From Trichoplax sp. H2 (taxonomy: Eukaryota; Placozoa; Uniplacotomia; Trichoplacea), in the NCBI GenBank assembly GCA_003344405.1, contig NOWV01000006.1:868001-932000 (forward strand): DNA of 64,000 bases, in the 5' to 3' direction. The notes under the pieces are model-generated. The model did no database searches and had not been told where the DNA came from. It saw only the letters and a list, made by a program, of their open reading frames with translations. Both the position numbers and the translations under genes were made by a program. This document shows, in pieces, positions 24,984-42,556 of the stretch (positions are counted from its first letter, which is position 1; every line of letters starts with the position of its first letter).

Positions 24984-26784
24984 CCTTACTGTTTTTGTTT
25001 ATCGTTTTGGTATGATCAAAATGGTAATATAGCCGTGCTCGGCTAAAATACTTCATAAACGATAACTACAGTATATCTGAAGATTCATCCTTAATACAAC
25101 TTAAAATATGCGATATACTGCAGAACACAAGTCTCGTTTTATAAATAAATATTTCATCAGAAATATACAGTACAGTATACTATACAGTCCATTCATTAAG
25201 ACTACCAAGGTAAACATATTATACAATTTAATTTATCATGCTGTAAATTGGCTCCAAGTAAAACATACGCATTAATTGAGGTTTTAGCGGTTTGCAAATA
25301 CTAATCTTTCGTTAACAATCCTGCAGCAACTGCGATTAAAATTTCAGCATGAGAATTAAATGTTTTTTGTACAGTACAGTACAGTAGACTCAGCTGAAAC
25401 TGTCCTACTGTGCTACAAGTAGTCACTAGTTACTGCCCCACTACTATACGTACTGTATAGTGTATAGTAGTAACAGTACTGTATACTGTGTATATAGCAG
25501 TGGCGTAGCAGCAATACAGGGACCTCTCTTCTAGCTTTTAGTACAGTTGTGCGGGTGAAATCCTACTGAATATAATGGTTTTAATTTAAATTAATTATTG
25601 ACGTAACACTACGTCTGCACGACGAAGTAATGGTACAATACAGCCATTCAAAACTGTACTAAAAATACAGTACATACTGTAGTCAAGGTATAAAGTTACT
25701 GAACCTCTGACAGGTCTATCAAATGGTACAGTAATACTGTACTATCTGTTAAATGAGCACATTATCGTAAAGCGACGGGAGTTTGTACTAGTCTCACTTG
25801 AAACGTACTGTACAGTTTAATATCTGAAACGGTACACTGTACTGTTCACGATTGTCATCCAAATTAGCCGCTTGATTTTGTACAGTACTGTACAGTTTCG
25901 GTGGTTGCGTATAGTACTGTATGTACTGTACTGTACTGTGCAGTAGAACGAGCAGAAAAATGATAAACCTTATTATTTTGAACTGAAGAACCGCTAGGCG
26001 TCCCTCTCTCTTGCTCTACAGTACAGTAGTCTACTAGACTTTACACTGTACAGTACAGTACAGCCATGGACTACAGTACTGCACGTAGAAGAAGACCTGG
26101 ACTGACCTATCCCTCGGACAGGCGGACTTTTCTTACCAAATGAGGCCACAAATATCAAAAAAACGGCTTCTTACTGTAGATCAACCTTCCGTGTCTGTTT
26201 TTTAAATCACTGGTACTAATTTAAGTAACATCTATGATCTTATATAACTGTTTCTAAGCAGAATTTAGTAACGTAATAAACTATTACTCAACCCTTTAAT
26301 TTAATTCAGAAAAATCAGTCAATTTAAAATCGACCATCGGTATACTAAAGTACCGTACAGTGTACATACTAGTACTGTCATGATGAAGTGTTTGAACAAA
26401 TATTTTAACGAAATGAGGCCGAAAAGGTCTGTCCGTCCAAGAGTAAACAGTCCAGGTCTTCTTTAGGTAATCGATGGTACAGCATACTGTGTGCATGTAC
26501 TGCACTTATGATCATATGCAGAACAGAACTTTCTAATATAATACTGTAGTCTATATTCATATAATTTAGCGATTCAATTCCTCCTCATCCTTCAGCATGC
26601 AGCACCTAATGCATTGTAACACATCGACAGGGGTAAAAAATCTTTAGTCATGATCATAGAATTATATACGAGTATATAACTATACTATAAATGGAGAGCA
26701 AAGATATGCAGTACTGTATAATTTATCACTTTGCTGCCCAGTAACCTATACACATACATATTTTTCCTGATTTTAACATTGTAG
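24984..26784. other. Intergenic region between IDH3 and DLD genes
   Basis: TACTG/TACAG tracts are scattered from about 25168 to 26070. A 14-base block GAAGACCTGGACTG at about 26090-26104 recurs inverted at about 26448-26462. The missing first exon of DLD (start codon and early transit peptide) should lie in the last few hundred bases but was not identified with confidence. Confidence 0.55.
25370..26072. repeat. Scattered TACTG/TACAG arrays
   Basis: Short tracts at about 25370-25388, 25448-25492, 25805-25815, 25879-25896, 25912-25942, 26019-26028 and 26044-26064, between stretches of unique DNA. Confidence 0.7.
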
Positions 26785-31960
<5,176 letters not shown>

Positions 31961-34900
31961 CTTACAAATCAGTAAACCTGGCACAATCTTTATGCATCTG
32001 TAATTTGATAGATTCCTAGTATTCTCGGTTATTAAATTAGAAAATTGGTTATTTCATTGCTATTCAATATTTGTTAATGTTTTCTATATTTCGAATCCAA
32101 TGCATAATGGATTACGTACAAGTAATTATACTGTACAGATATTTCAAAATGCAATATCACCTTATTGATTACTCTTGCATGCGAATGAACAGCATTAGTA
32201 ACTATCTCAATTACGCAGTTTATATTCAGCCTTTAAATATAATTATTCTAGCCTCCGCAAGTAAATTCCTTTATTGAGAGACCAGTTGCTTACCCTTTTA
32301 ATCCATCGAAGTTTCTTGACTCCCATTTGTTCCCTGGTAGTAGTTTGTGTAAAGCAATGAGCATAATTTACTAGATCATTACATATTTTTGGTCTAAAAT
32401 TCATGTACGAGCTTAAACTTTTAAGTATGTTATCATGAAATGTGAGGATTTGCGTACACATCATACAAACGCTACGATACGATTATGTAAACCAATCAAT
32501 TAGGGCCCACCCCATACAATCAATCTGATGTGCAAATATTTCCTTCTATCTAATTTACCCATTTATAAATATTGTATATGTTGCAGTGCATCTGAAAACC
32601 AACAGCGCACCGGTAAATAATTATATCGTAATTTAATTTTCAGAGCAAACTTAAAAAAATATAGTTTCTTAGTCCAAGATTAGTTGAATTTAATCTGCTT
32701 AGTCGGTTCGATATGATAGGAGTTCCTGAACTAAATTATATAATTCCCTTACACTAATTCATTATGAGCTTACTAGTGTAAATCCTGAGCAAATAATGAA
32801 CCTGCGTATGAATACATTCACAGTAAGTTATTAGCATCACAATCTATGGAAAGCATATAAGCTTTCAATTTTTTTCAAAACCAAACTCAAATCGAAGCCT
32901 AAAAATGGTGGTATTTACTCCGTCTGTACGGACGACTCTATAGTTGCACCAGCACAGCATAGCATATGAAAAGATTGCTATGTAAGGAAATACGATTGAG
33001 TATACATAATCTACACATGTATGATCATGATTTTATAGAAAACGTTAAAAATGATTATATTCCAACTTTCTCGCTGCGCGTATACCCTGAAATTACGGTG
33101 TATGCGTACACTAGCATTACTGGTAACTAAATGATTAATTTTAAATAAACATAATTACACCCCGCCAAAATAAAAAAGGGGCGGGCACTGTACTAAGTTG
33201 GACTAATTAATTAACCTTCTATTAATGCACAATTGTACTGTACAGTCCGGTCCTATGCTCCTATTTTCCCGGCAATAAGTAATTCGGAAACACATAAATC
33301 TAGCTTGTGAATCCATTACTTAGAGTTAAATTTGTGAATTAGACCATCGTAGAACCCGAATAAGCTCTCTATTTCGCAAACAACTATAACTTTATTTATC
33401 ATTTTGGCATCATTTATGCAGTTTCTTTAAGAATTATTATTGATTAATACATCTACTATACATGCACCGTTTAACTGTCTTTAATTAAAACACGTTTGCC
33501 ATGCTGTGGATTTAGCCGGATATATACGTGTACGTGTGTGTATGTATAGTATACAATCCATGTATACGTGTATATGTACGCCAAGGAATTTAAATTTTTA
33601 TGATTAAAGTCATTGAGACTTATGATTAGGTTTGAGGTTCCAGTATCGAAAATTTGGGGCTTTAATAGTTTAGCTGCATTGCACAGTGTAGTAATTCAAG
33701 GCCAGCACCTGTTATTCTCGACGACAATCATTAACTGCAACCGTGTGGAGACGCCAAGTTATAAGGATGCACGGTATCAATCTAGTTCAGGCGTACTTTC
33801 ACATCAGATTACAACGTATATCATCATGAGAGTTCTGCCACGTAGAGAATACAAATCACAAATCCATCTACTTATGTATACATTTTGTGCTGTTATAGGC
33901 AAACTTCAGCATAGCCGTATCTTCGAGCAGATCTAGAGTATCATACAAGTTATGTATTTGATTATAATCATAATATAATCACCCTCGATCACACTAAAGT
34001 CATTAACTGTACAGTATTTAATTTATTTTTCGATTACAATTTACTAGACGCAGTTATGACATCAAATTGTTACAAAGTTTTTAAAATTTCTCAACGATCG
34101 TTAATCAAAAATTGATCACACAAGAGATCTTGATGAATGGAATAATTGATCGTTCCGTCACGCGACGAAACATTGTTGCATTATTTTATACCTCCTATGA
34201 AAGTATATAATACACCTCTATACTTGGAACTTCGATATTGATCAATTTAATAGTTGTAATAAATATTGTACCCATTTCTTAGTCAGAAGGTCAAGATTAT
34301 TTATACATTATAATCAATGTCTTTATATTCAAATCATCAATAACTTCGGTCTGTACGCGTACAACTGCACACTTGGACCGGGTTTTACAAGCGTATTTAT
34401 AGCACTATGACTAAATATTACATCGAACATCTTAAATTTATAGCGATATAAATTCTGTTACGAACTATAAAATCAATGATTTCGTTGTTTCAAAGTGTAT
34501 ATAATCTGTTTCATCAATAATGAGTCATTTTTCAGTTACTGTTGCAACTTGAAGTTAACTGGATTAATAAACGCTGACAACAGAAGGTTAACCTTCAATA
34601 TTCCTATTATATCCGATTCTGCATAACTCGTCATTGAAACGGAATTTAAAGTCGTCGACTACCACATTAAAAGTTGTTATCTAGGTCTCCTAGAGATAAT
34701 ACTACTCTCTGTAATATACTATTCACAAAATTATAATCTACGTAGAAGTTCATGACTTTCTAATAAATTTGATAATCATTACTATTGCAGGTACGAACGA
34801 ATTCTCATGGGAAAAAAAATAGTGGATTGCCCCCCGAGACTAGTATACGTAACAAAGTAGTCGTACATAATATAGAATAAATGAATAGTTAATGATCCCG

Positions 34901-35902
34901 TGTAGAATTTCAGTCCTCCAGGGAAATGCTAATAATTTGTTTCTTAGTAAAATAACTTCTACTGCTGTTTTGATACACATAGGTAAAGCTTATGTATATA
35001 ATAATGTAGATCAACGACTTACTGTACATGTAAACTTTTTAGATCGGATCACAGCTAGAAACGGACATTACTTTAATAGAGACTACGTTACGTTGCCAAT
35101 TTTCCGCTAAATATTAGAAAGTCTAACAGCAATTATCAGATTTTTAAGGCAGAATCAAGAAAAATAGAGGTAACGTCCACTGTTGATTATAATATAAGTT
35201 AGAGATATTTTATGCTTTACTTTTCTTATTGCAGTTACTATTTAAGAACCAGCTTCTTTGTATTGCACCTAGATTAAGTGCATCTAAATCTTCGCTTCTG
35301 TTATTTTTAGAAGTAAAAAAGGATTTATGTTAATAACCAGGCTTAAGCTGCAATGTACAGTAACTATTTAATTTCTTAACGAATTTTATAGTTTAAAGAA
35401 ATCGCTTATATACGTCACCAACATTCATTCTTTAGATTAAAAATTTACAGCTCAAAATTCTGATTACAATCATCCTGCACTTTTCACATCTTCTTGATTT
35501 TTAGCTTAAAATCGTAATTTTTTGTATAAAATTTATGGAAAAAGGGGTTAAAAGAGGCGTCGTTACATAAACCGTTATTTCTTATTAGTAGTTATTATAA
35601 ATTAACGAACAGTCAAGTATCTCTAACATGTGTTATTTTATCATATAATTCTAAAATACCATCTTTACGGCAAAAGGTTTTCGTGAAAGAATCTGCTAAA
35701 CTGAGCAGCTTGCGTAATAACTACTAATATACACATTCAAAAATTCTCTAATTAACACGTTTCAGGTACCTCAATCTCCACTGGCAATAAGATCAAACAG
35801 ATCGGTTCAAACTTAGAACCTTTAAAATTATCGATATAACTCCGTAATCGCTAGGTACCATTGTCTGTTGTATACGGCCATAACCAATCTTATATTATCA
35901 CA
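31961..35902. other. Intergenic region without recognised genes
   Basis: About 3.9 kb of AT-rich DNA. An open frame of 107 codons at 33613-33936 (+) has no motif I recognise and no splice or family support. Microsatellite-like TACGTGTA/TATGTATA stretches lie near 33520-33580. TACTG/TACAG arrays are almost absent here. Confidence 0.5.
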
Positions 35903-38900
35903 ATGGAAAGAGAATTACCTATAGAAGATAAAAGACATAGCACGAGTAGCAATAGCACTATCGAATCAGAACAAGGCTCACTTTCTGCAGATACCCGCAC
36001 GTTCCCTAGATTTGAAGAGATTGAATATGAATATTCTAATGAATTTGACGAAGATGAATCTACTCCCATCTGTTGCTGTTGTCCTTGCCTCGTAAGTCGC
36101 TGATATAATCTATATAGTATTATTATATAGACATTTCTCGTCTCACTAATGCAGAAATGAGATCCTACTAGAGCTGACATTAATGAATACTGAAAACTTT
36201 ACAGTTTGCATATTTTTATGTATATATTTGCGGATGTACTGTTTCTTTATAAAATTTTACCCAAGATAACATAATAAACTTGTATTTTAAGAGAAGAAAA
36301 TCAGGACTAAAAAATTCGTCGTCTAAACAGCTACACTTAAATAAGTTAGCTGCGAATAAACTCATGCTAAAAAAGTTCAAGAAAAATTCTTATAGTGTTT
36401 CGGAAATAGAAAAAAGTTATGGTACCGTGGATACATCTTCAAGTGATAGTCAAGAAGATAAAGAGCAGGAATTGCTTCTTGTACCAAATTATATTGATAA
36501 GATTAGGGAAGCAACTTATCGACGCGAACGTGCTAAAGGTCACAGCAACATCTATAAATCGCGATTTAAGAAAGACAGAAAAGGTAAGAGCTAATATAAA
36601 ATACCGCCTCCACATCCGTCACCTTATGGACATTATCAAGTCTGATATAACTGGATTAGTAAATCGATATGCCAGATATTGATTGGTAATTTAATACAGT
36701 ACCTGGTAATGCAGCAGTATGTGCGGATTATTCTTTCAATAATTATTTCTAAAATCGATACAATATTTTTAATCAAATCATCGAAAGAAACTACCCTAGT
36801 TAGTCGATACCTGGTAGTACAGTACACTGTAACTGCTGCTGTGAGTGTAAACATGAAGTTTAATTTCACAAAATATTGTAGAAGCCGAGATTTCATCTAA
36901 TTGTTCTGGAGAAGACAATATCTAAGAAATACAAATAGCTACGTATCATCATATAGTTACTATATGATTGGCAACATGCAGTATAAATTATGCATTCTTA
37001 ATGAGAACATTCTATAAATTCTAGCAACCAGATTATGGATTTATATTGTACATTTACAATAATTTTACATTAAGATTTTTTTTTAGAAAATGATATATAT
37101 CCGCCTCCTTCTTCAATGAAATCTCAAGAAAATCTGGTAAAAATTATTGTATGTATTTTTCCTTTCAATTGTGCAATATTATATTGCCGTATCTATCTAA
37201 GATAACATTTGAATAGTTTATTATTCTGAATGCGGTTACTACGGTATAGTGTTAAAGCACATAGTCACATATGGATTAACACATATTATATCTACGATTG
37301 GGTAACTAATAAATAAAATTAGAAGTTCAAGATATAGAATCACTAAATCTATTAAATTCAAAATGCAATAATTCACAATGGTATAAAGTTTGGTCAGGGA
37401 AAATAAGAAAATATGAAATTAAGCTAATCAACTTATGTTTAAAGGAAATAAGCTTCAAGACTTAAAAAGATTTTTATAAAACTAGAAATTTTCTAAGACC
37501 GTGTGTGTTCTTCATGTAAAGATAAAAATTAACAACACTTCTATTCCTAATCAAGTATTACTTTTAGATAGAACTACTAGACTTTTGCACTTACCCCTAA
37601 TATTTATGCTATACAAATGTGAACACTATCAGTATAGCAGGAATGTTCTGCATATTATTTTCTACTTAGCGCAATAATAATTAGCTGAGTACCTAAATCG
37701 TGCTACGCCGGAAAATTTACTGCTATGCACTGCATTAGTAACGACAAGTTATAGAATTAATGGCCTGCTGTAGGTTATCCGTCATTCTAAGTGCACTGTA
37801 GCTAATAATCTACATCTCATCGTTATCTAATTACACCATATATTCACACCAAAATCAACAAAAATATCTATGTTCACCCTTCCCCCTCCCACGCTGATCT
37901 ACAGGCCGATAAATTCTATAGTCTAAAGTCTTCTTTACAAAGTATTAGTTAATAACGCATAATTTTATCTATATTCGAATAAATTTATAATTTTAAATGT
38001 ATTACTTTCTTTCTAATTTTTGACGAATAGGATTTTAAAGATCAAATTAACGAAGAAAGCTTACTTAATCACGGATATTATGGCTCAGTATATATCGTTA
38101 AATACGGTAACGATAAAGCGATACTCAAAAAATGGGGTAAAGAGGTATGATACAAAAATGTGTCAATCAATCATATCGAAGGTGGATACTGTACCTACCA
38201 GCGGAATTGAAAACGTATCTTATTGTTCATGTTATAACGAAAGCTGTGGTTAATACTATCAACTGAAGAATAAACTGCAGTAGTAATTTGAAGCCGTAAT
38301 TAATACTAACAACTACTAGCATTAAAAGATTTGAAATTAAGTAGCCAAGTGAATCATGGATCCGACTATGATCACTTTTTACACATAGTTGCAATAACTA
38401 CAACTAAATAAGACTAGGCTATGGGTTGCCAGACTAACAATACCAGAGTCAGATAGGCTATTTGACAGTTTCTATTACTATTTAATTAATAATAGTTAAT
38501 AACTTAATCGGAGATTTTATACTGAATGTGACGTTACTTTTAAATATCTTAAATAGCGATGCATCTGGATAAACTGTGACTCGCAATGTTGAAAATGTCC
38601 GAATAGATTTAATTTCTTACTGAATGTTTTTGATTTGATATTTATTTGGTGCCTCTTATATATTATATAGTTTACAACTATTACTGAGGAGAATAGTAGC
38701 ATTGTTGATTACCTGTTGACGTAAGTATAGAATCATTATTCCTCAACTGACTAAAAAATACGTAAATCGTGTAAGACTCGACCCTAAGACAGCTTTTTAA
38801 CGTTATTTCGTTGTAAGATTGCAACATGATATCATTTTTAATCATCTATCAAAATTAAACATATTTAATCGCCTTCGATAAAACAGGTTAAACCATCCAA

Positions 38901-40540
38901 ACATCCTACCAATTCATTGTTACTGCGTATCAGTAGGCGGCGTTTTAGAAAAATTTGCAATATCTTCTTTAAGATCTAGAATATCGATAGAGGTAAGCTC
39001 CCTTATTACATCTTTCGTTTAATATTATTGATAAATTATTCAGTTATCAATTGCGATCGCCCTGTGAAAGAAGATTAGTATGGATTATAATATCAATGGC
39101 ATTTAGTAATAGTTTATACGGTATATTGTAAGAAATTATAAGTTTTATAATCCTCTGTTATCCTAGCATGATGTACCATCAATGCAAAAATTTACTTAGA
39201 TAAAATAATAAATAAACTATTCTAATTTTCTTCTAGGCAAAAGAAAATATTTTTAATGCCATCGAACGTCTAAAATCCTTATTAGGTACAATAGATGGAA
39301 TCATTTTCTTACACAGTAAAAATGTTGTTCACAACAACTTGACAAGGTAAATTGCGCACTAGACTTTTAATTTTGAGATCTTAAAAGACAGAATGTACAA
39401 ATATTACTAACATTCTCTAGTGAAAACATTTAATCCTTTTAGTATTAATTGTATGGAAGTCTTTAAAAAATTTAATATTTATATAAAATTACTATTGTCA
39501 GCAATAATATCTTATTGGATATGGATGGTACTGTGAAGCTTAGCCATGGGTGCATGGAAAGTATTATTTTAAGTCATGGATATCCAATCGTTAAGCGTCC
39601 TCTAAGAAAATATCCAGAAAAATTAGGTTACTTCAGTACTAACGCCATTGCGAACGATATAATCAAATCGAATGATATTTACAGCTATGGCGCCGTAAGC
39701 AGTAACATTTTACATCATATCATGAAATTATTTTAAGTATTTCTTATCATGAGTAACTAGAATTTATATTTTGGACCAGTTAATATGTTGCACCCCTAAA
39801 AAAATTAAATATTACTTCAATTATAGGTTCTACTGGAAGTGATAACTGGTGAGCTTCCTTATGCAAGTGACAGAGAACCGATTTTACTGGTGAACAATAA
39901 TGTTTATTTTTATATATATTATTTACCGCAATTAAATTCATTATTAAATTTGGTCTTATATCTAATTTAAAGAGAGAATTACTGAATGACTTCGAGATAG
40001 CGAACTTGAAAGATTCCAGGATCAGATGGCCAAAGTATCGAAAATCGTTTAAAGGAATTACACATGTAAAGACTATGAGGAAAGATCTACTAAATTTAGC
40101 GAAAACTTGTTTAAGACAAGGTACTGAAGTAAAAAGTGCATCAGAGGTGAGGTTCTTATTATTCTTGATCACAAGAATATATATCGCAATCCATCAATAT
40201 TAGATTTATTTTATCAGAAACTTCGAAATCAATTCTTGAGAAAGCTATATCAAATATTACGTGAATTAGTAATTACACATTTCTAAGAGAAATTCAGATG
40301 TTATTAGTAGTGTATAGCAAGTCAACAATCAGAAGTATTCGTAATAATCAGATACCAAAGACTGATAGATAATATTCATTTTTAATGTAAATAGAATACA
40401 TTTAAAATTCTGACACTACTTAATGATATAAAATTTTAATACAAAACATTACTAATTTGTATTCCCTTTATTTACTGCAGGTCAAAGAAATATTGAGTGA
40501 CTTAATCAAGGAGTACAACATCAAAGGATTGTTCAGTTGA
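35903..40540 (+). CDS. Pseudokinase with Cys-cluster/polybasic N-terminal region
   Basis: Exons seen: 35903-36091, 36292-36583, 37087-37136, 38031-about 38136, 38887-38992, 39237-39346, 39502-39694, 39827-39889, 39973-40146, 40481-40540. The join between 38136 and 38887 is unresolved; a 24-nt microexon at 38697-38720 is a candidate. The first 190 or so residues are acidic, then Cys-rich and basic (ICCCCPCL followed by RRKSGLK), a likely S-acylation and membrane-binding site, then Ser/Lys-rich. The rest is a protein kinase fold: glycine loop HGYYGSVY, beta-3 lysine in KAILKKW, LNHPNILPIHCYC, helix E HSKNVV, NNILLD, helix F NDIYSYG and LLEVITGELPYA. The catalytic loop reads HNNLTSNN where active kinases have HRDLKxxN, and the DFG motif is replaced by SHG. 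The protein should therefore lack normal phosphotransfer and act as a scaffold or allosteric partner. Overall it resembles the TKL/Tyr-kinase group, but I assign no family. Confidence 0.82.
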
Positions 40541-42556
40541 AGCATTTTATTTAACAGACAGAGAAACAGCGTTCTAGGCTAGCGTGCTATCTTATGAATG
40601 CATTAGTGGAAGTATCTTTCAGTTTTAAGCTCTTATATAGCATGTTAGCAAGCAACTTTATTCGATATCATAATACAATATAAGATGGAATGAACTACCA
40701 ATGCTAGCATTCATTAAAATTAAAAACAGAAAATAAAATGCAACGTTCTTAGCTACAATACATTATCACTCATAGTAAGAGCCAACATCTGCTTGGCTCA
40801 TATTCTATTGAAGAAATAAGATTAAAAAAGTGCTATTACAGACTTAGAATCAGCTCTTCATAGACTGGTATTAACAGATTGACAGAAAAGGATCTTGTAG
40901 TGCATCCTTCATACCTCCATATAAATATTGTTACCTTACATAATAGAATTATAAGATATGTTGTTCTTAATTAATTTACTGGTATACATACAATATACTT
41001 AAAATTAGTATATTAGTAAAAAGTGATACATAACACACATCACCTGGTGATAGGTGTTCTTTGTCACTTTGATCAGTTCCACTTCATTGGATCGTCATTA
41101 ATATTTTTCAATTTAAACCTACGGGATATATATACATTCAGTTATTGGCATCGATAATAATACATATAAATTCGACTGTAAGTTATGCATTATGAATGGG
41201 AAACAGATTTTTGACATTAAATTTGTTATTAAATATAGCTATACTTGCTGAGCAGGTGCAATTATCAATATTAAGGTTATTCAACTTGCAATAAGTTTAT
41301 GCTTGGCTTGACTACTTTTATACTGTAGAATTGTCAAATTTTGTAATATGACATAATTCATATATTTCCTTCAATGTATGTATTGCTAGTATCACAACAT
41401 TGTCAGGTTTGAGTATAGATATATTTGATACAGCATATTAAGGTTATCTATATGCGTATGTGTATTCTCATTTTAACTTTATTAGTATGAAATAATTTGT
41501 AGTGTCTTAATTAGCGAGATCTTGCCATTGTAGATTATCTCATGATCTATATAAGTAGGCCAAAGGTTTTACAAACTAAAACGTAATAAACGTTTAATTT
41601 TACAAAATAAAGGGCGATACCGTTTGACTAGCCACGACAAGAACTTATGCTAAACGTGATCATGCCTTTGTCAAATTACCGCTCTTTGATATTCGTCGTA
41701 ATAGAGTCTCGCATAATTTTTCAAGAGGCTTTAGTTGAAGTACGGCATGGAAATATAATCATTTAATGTCCGAGACAATACAACAATTTCGAATTTAGGA
41801 ATGTATCTATAAAGATTAGTATGAATGCATAACGTTTACGCTAAGTCTGAACTAATATTAGCAATGCTTTAATGATTTGGGCAGATAATGTATATCGACT
41901 ATTACTGAATTATGCGTATATGGCTATTTCTTGAGGCAATGGTTTAACAAATATAGATTTTGAACTCTCGTATTCCAACTCAATCGTTACGAATGTGACA
42001 TTTTTGACAGGAACCATAATTATTCATGTTTTTAATTTTCCAAAGTCAAAACGAAAATTCGAACTCAATATACTATAGTTACATAAGCATTTATCATATG
42101 TAACTGAGTATAGGGCCATTTCCTTGCTATAAATTAAGTTACTGTATATTAAATTTTTGAAGACATTATCACGAAGTGTTTTTTATATGATCATGTACCG
42201 AATTGCCGATTACATAATTTTTCTTATATTTCTGTTGCCTAACGCTTAATGAATATTTCATCTTTCACTGAAGGATTTAAAGGACAAATAACCTAATGTT
42301 ATTAATAATATAATGATGGTTTGCGGTCTATTTGTATTGCTTAAATTAGATATTCTTTACAAATGTTTAATAAGAAAATCGCTCTAATACTTCGAAATCC
42401 CAAATACAGCCAAGGCAAATCAATTTAGAAAATTTAGTTTAATTTGTTGACATAGCGATAACCGCAATACCGGGCTTATTACTCAAATGTGATCAAGAAT
42501 GTACTCTTTTATGCAGCTAACTTAAACTAATTGTTAATCTTGACAAATTTACAACA
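40541..42556. other. Convergent intergenic region
   Basis: About 2 kb of AT-rich DNA between the pseudokinase gene (+) and the Sel1-Death gene (-). No coding exon, array or structured RNA was recognised. Confidence 0.55.

Noticed and set aside
33613-33936. 107-codon open frame on the plus strand
   Set aside because: No recognised motif, no splice context, no neighbour support. Could be chance.
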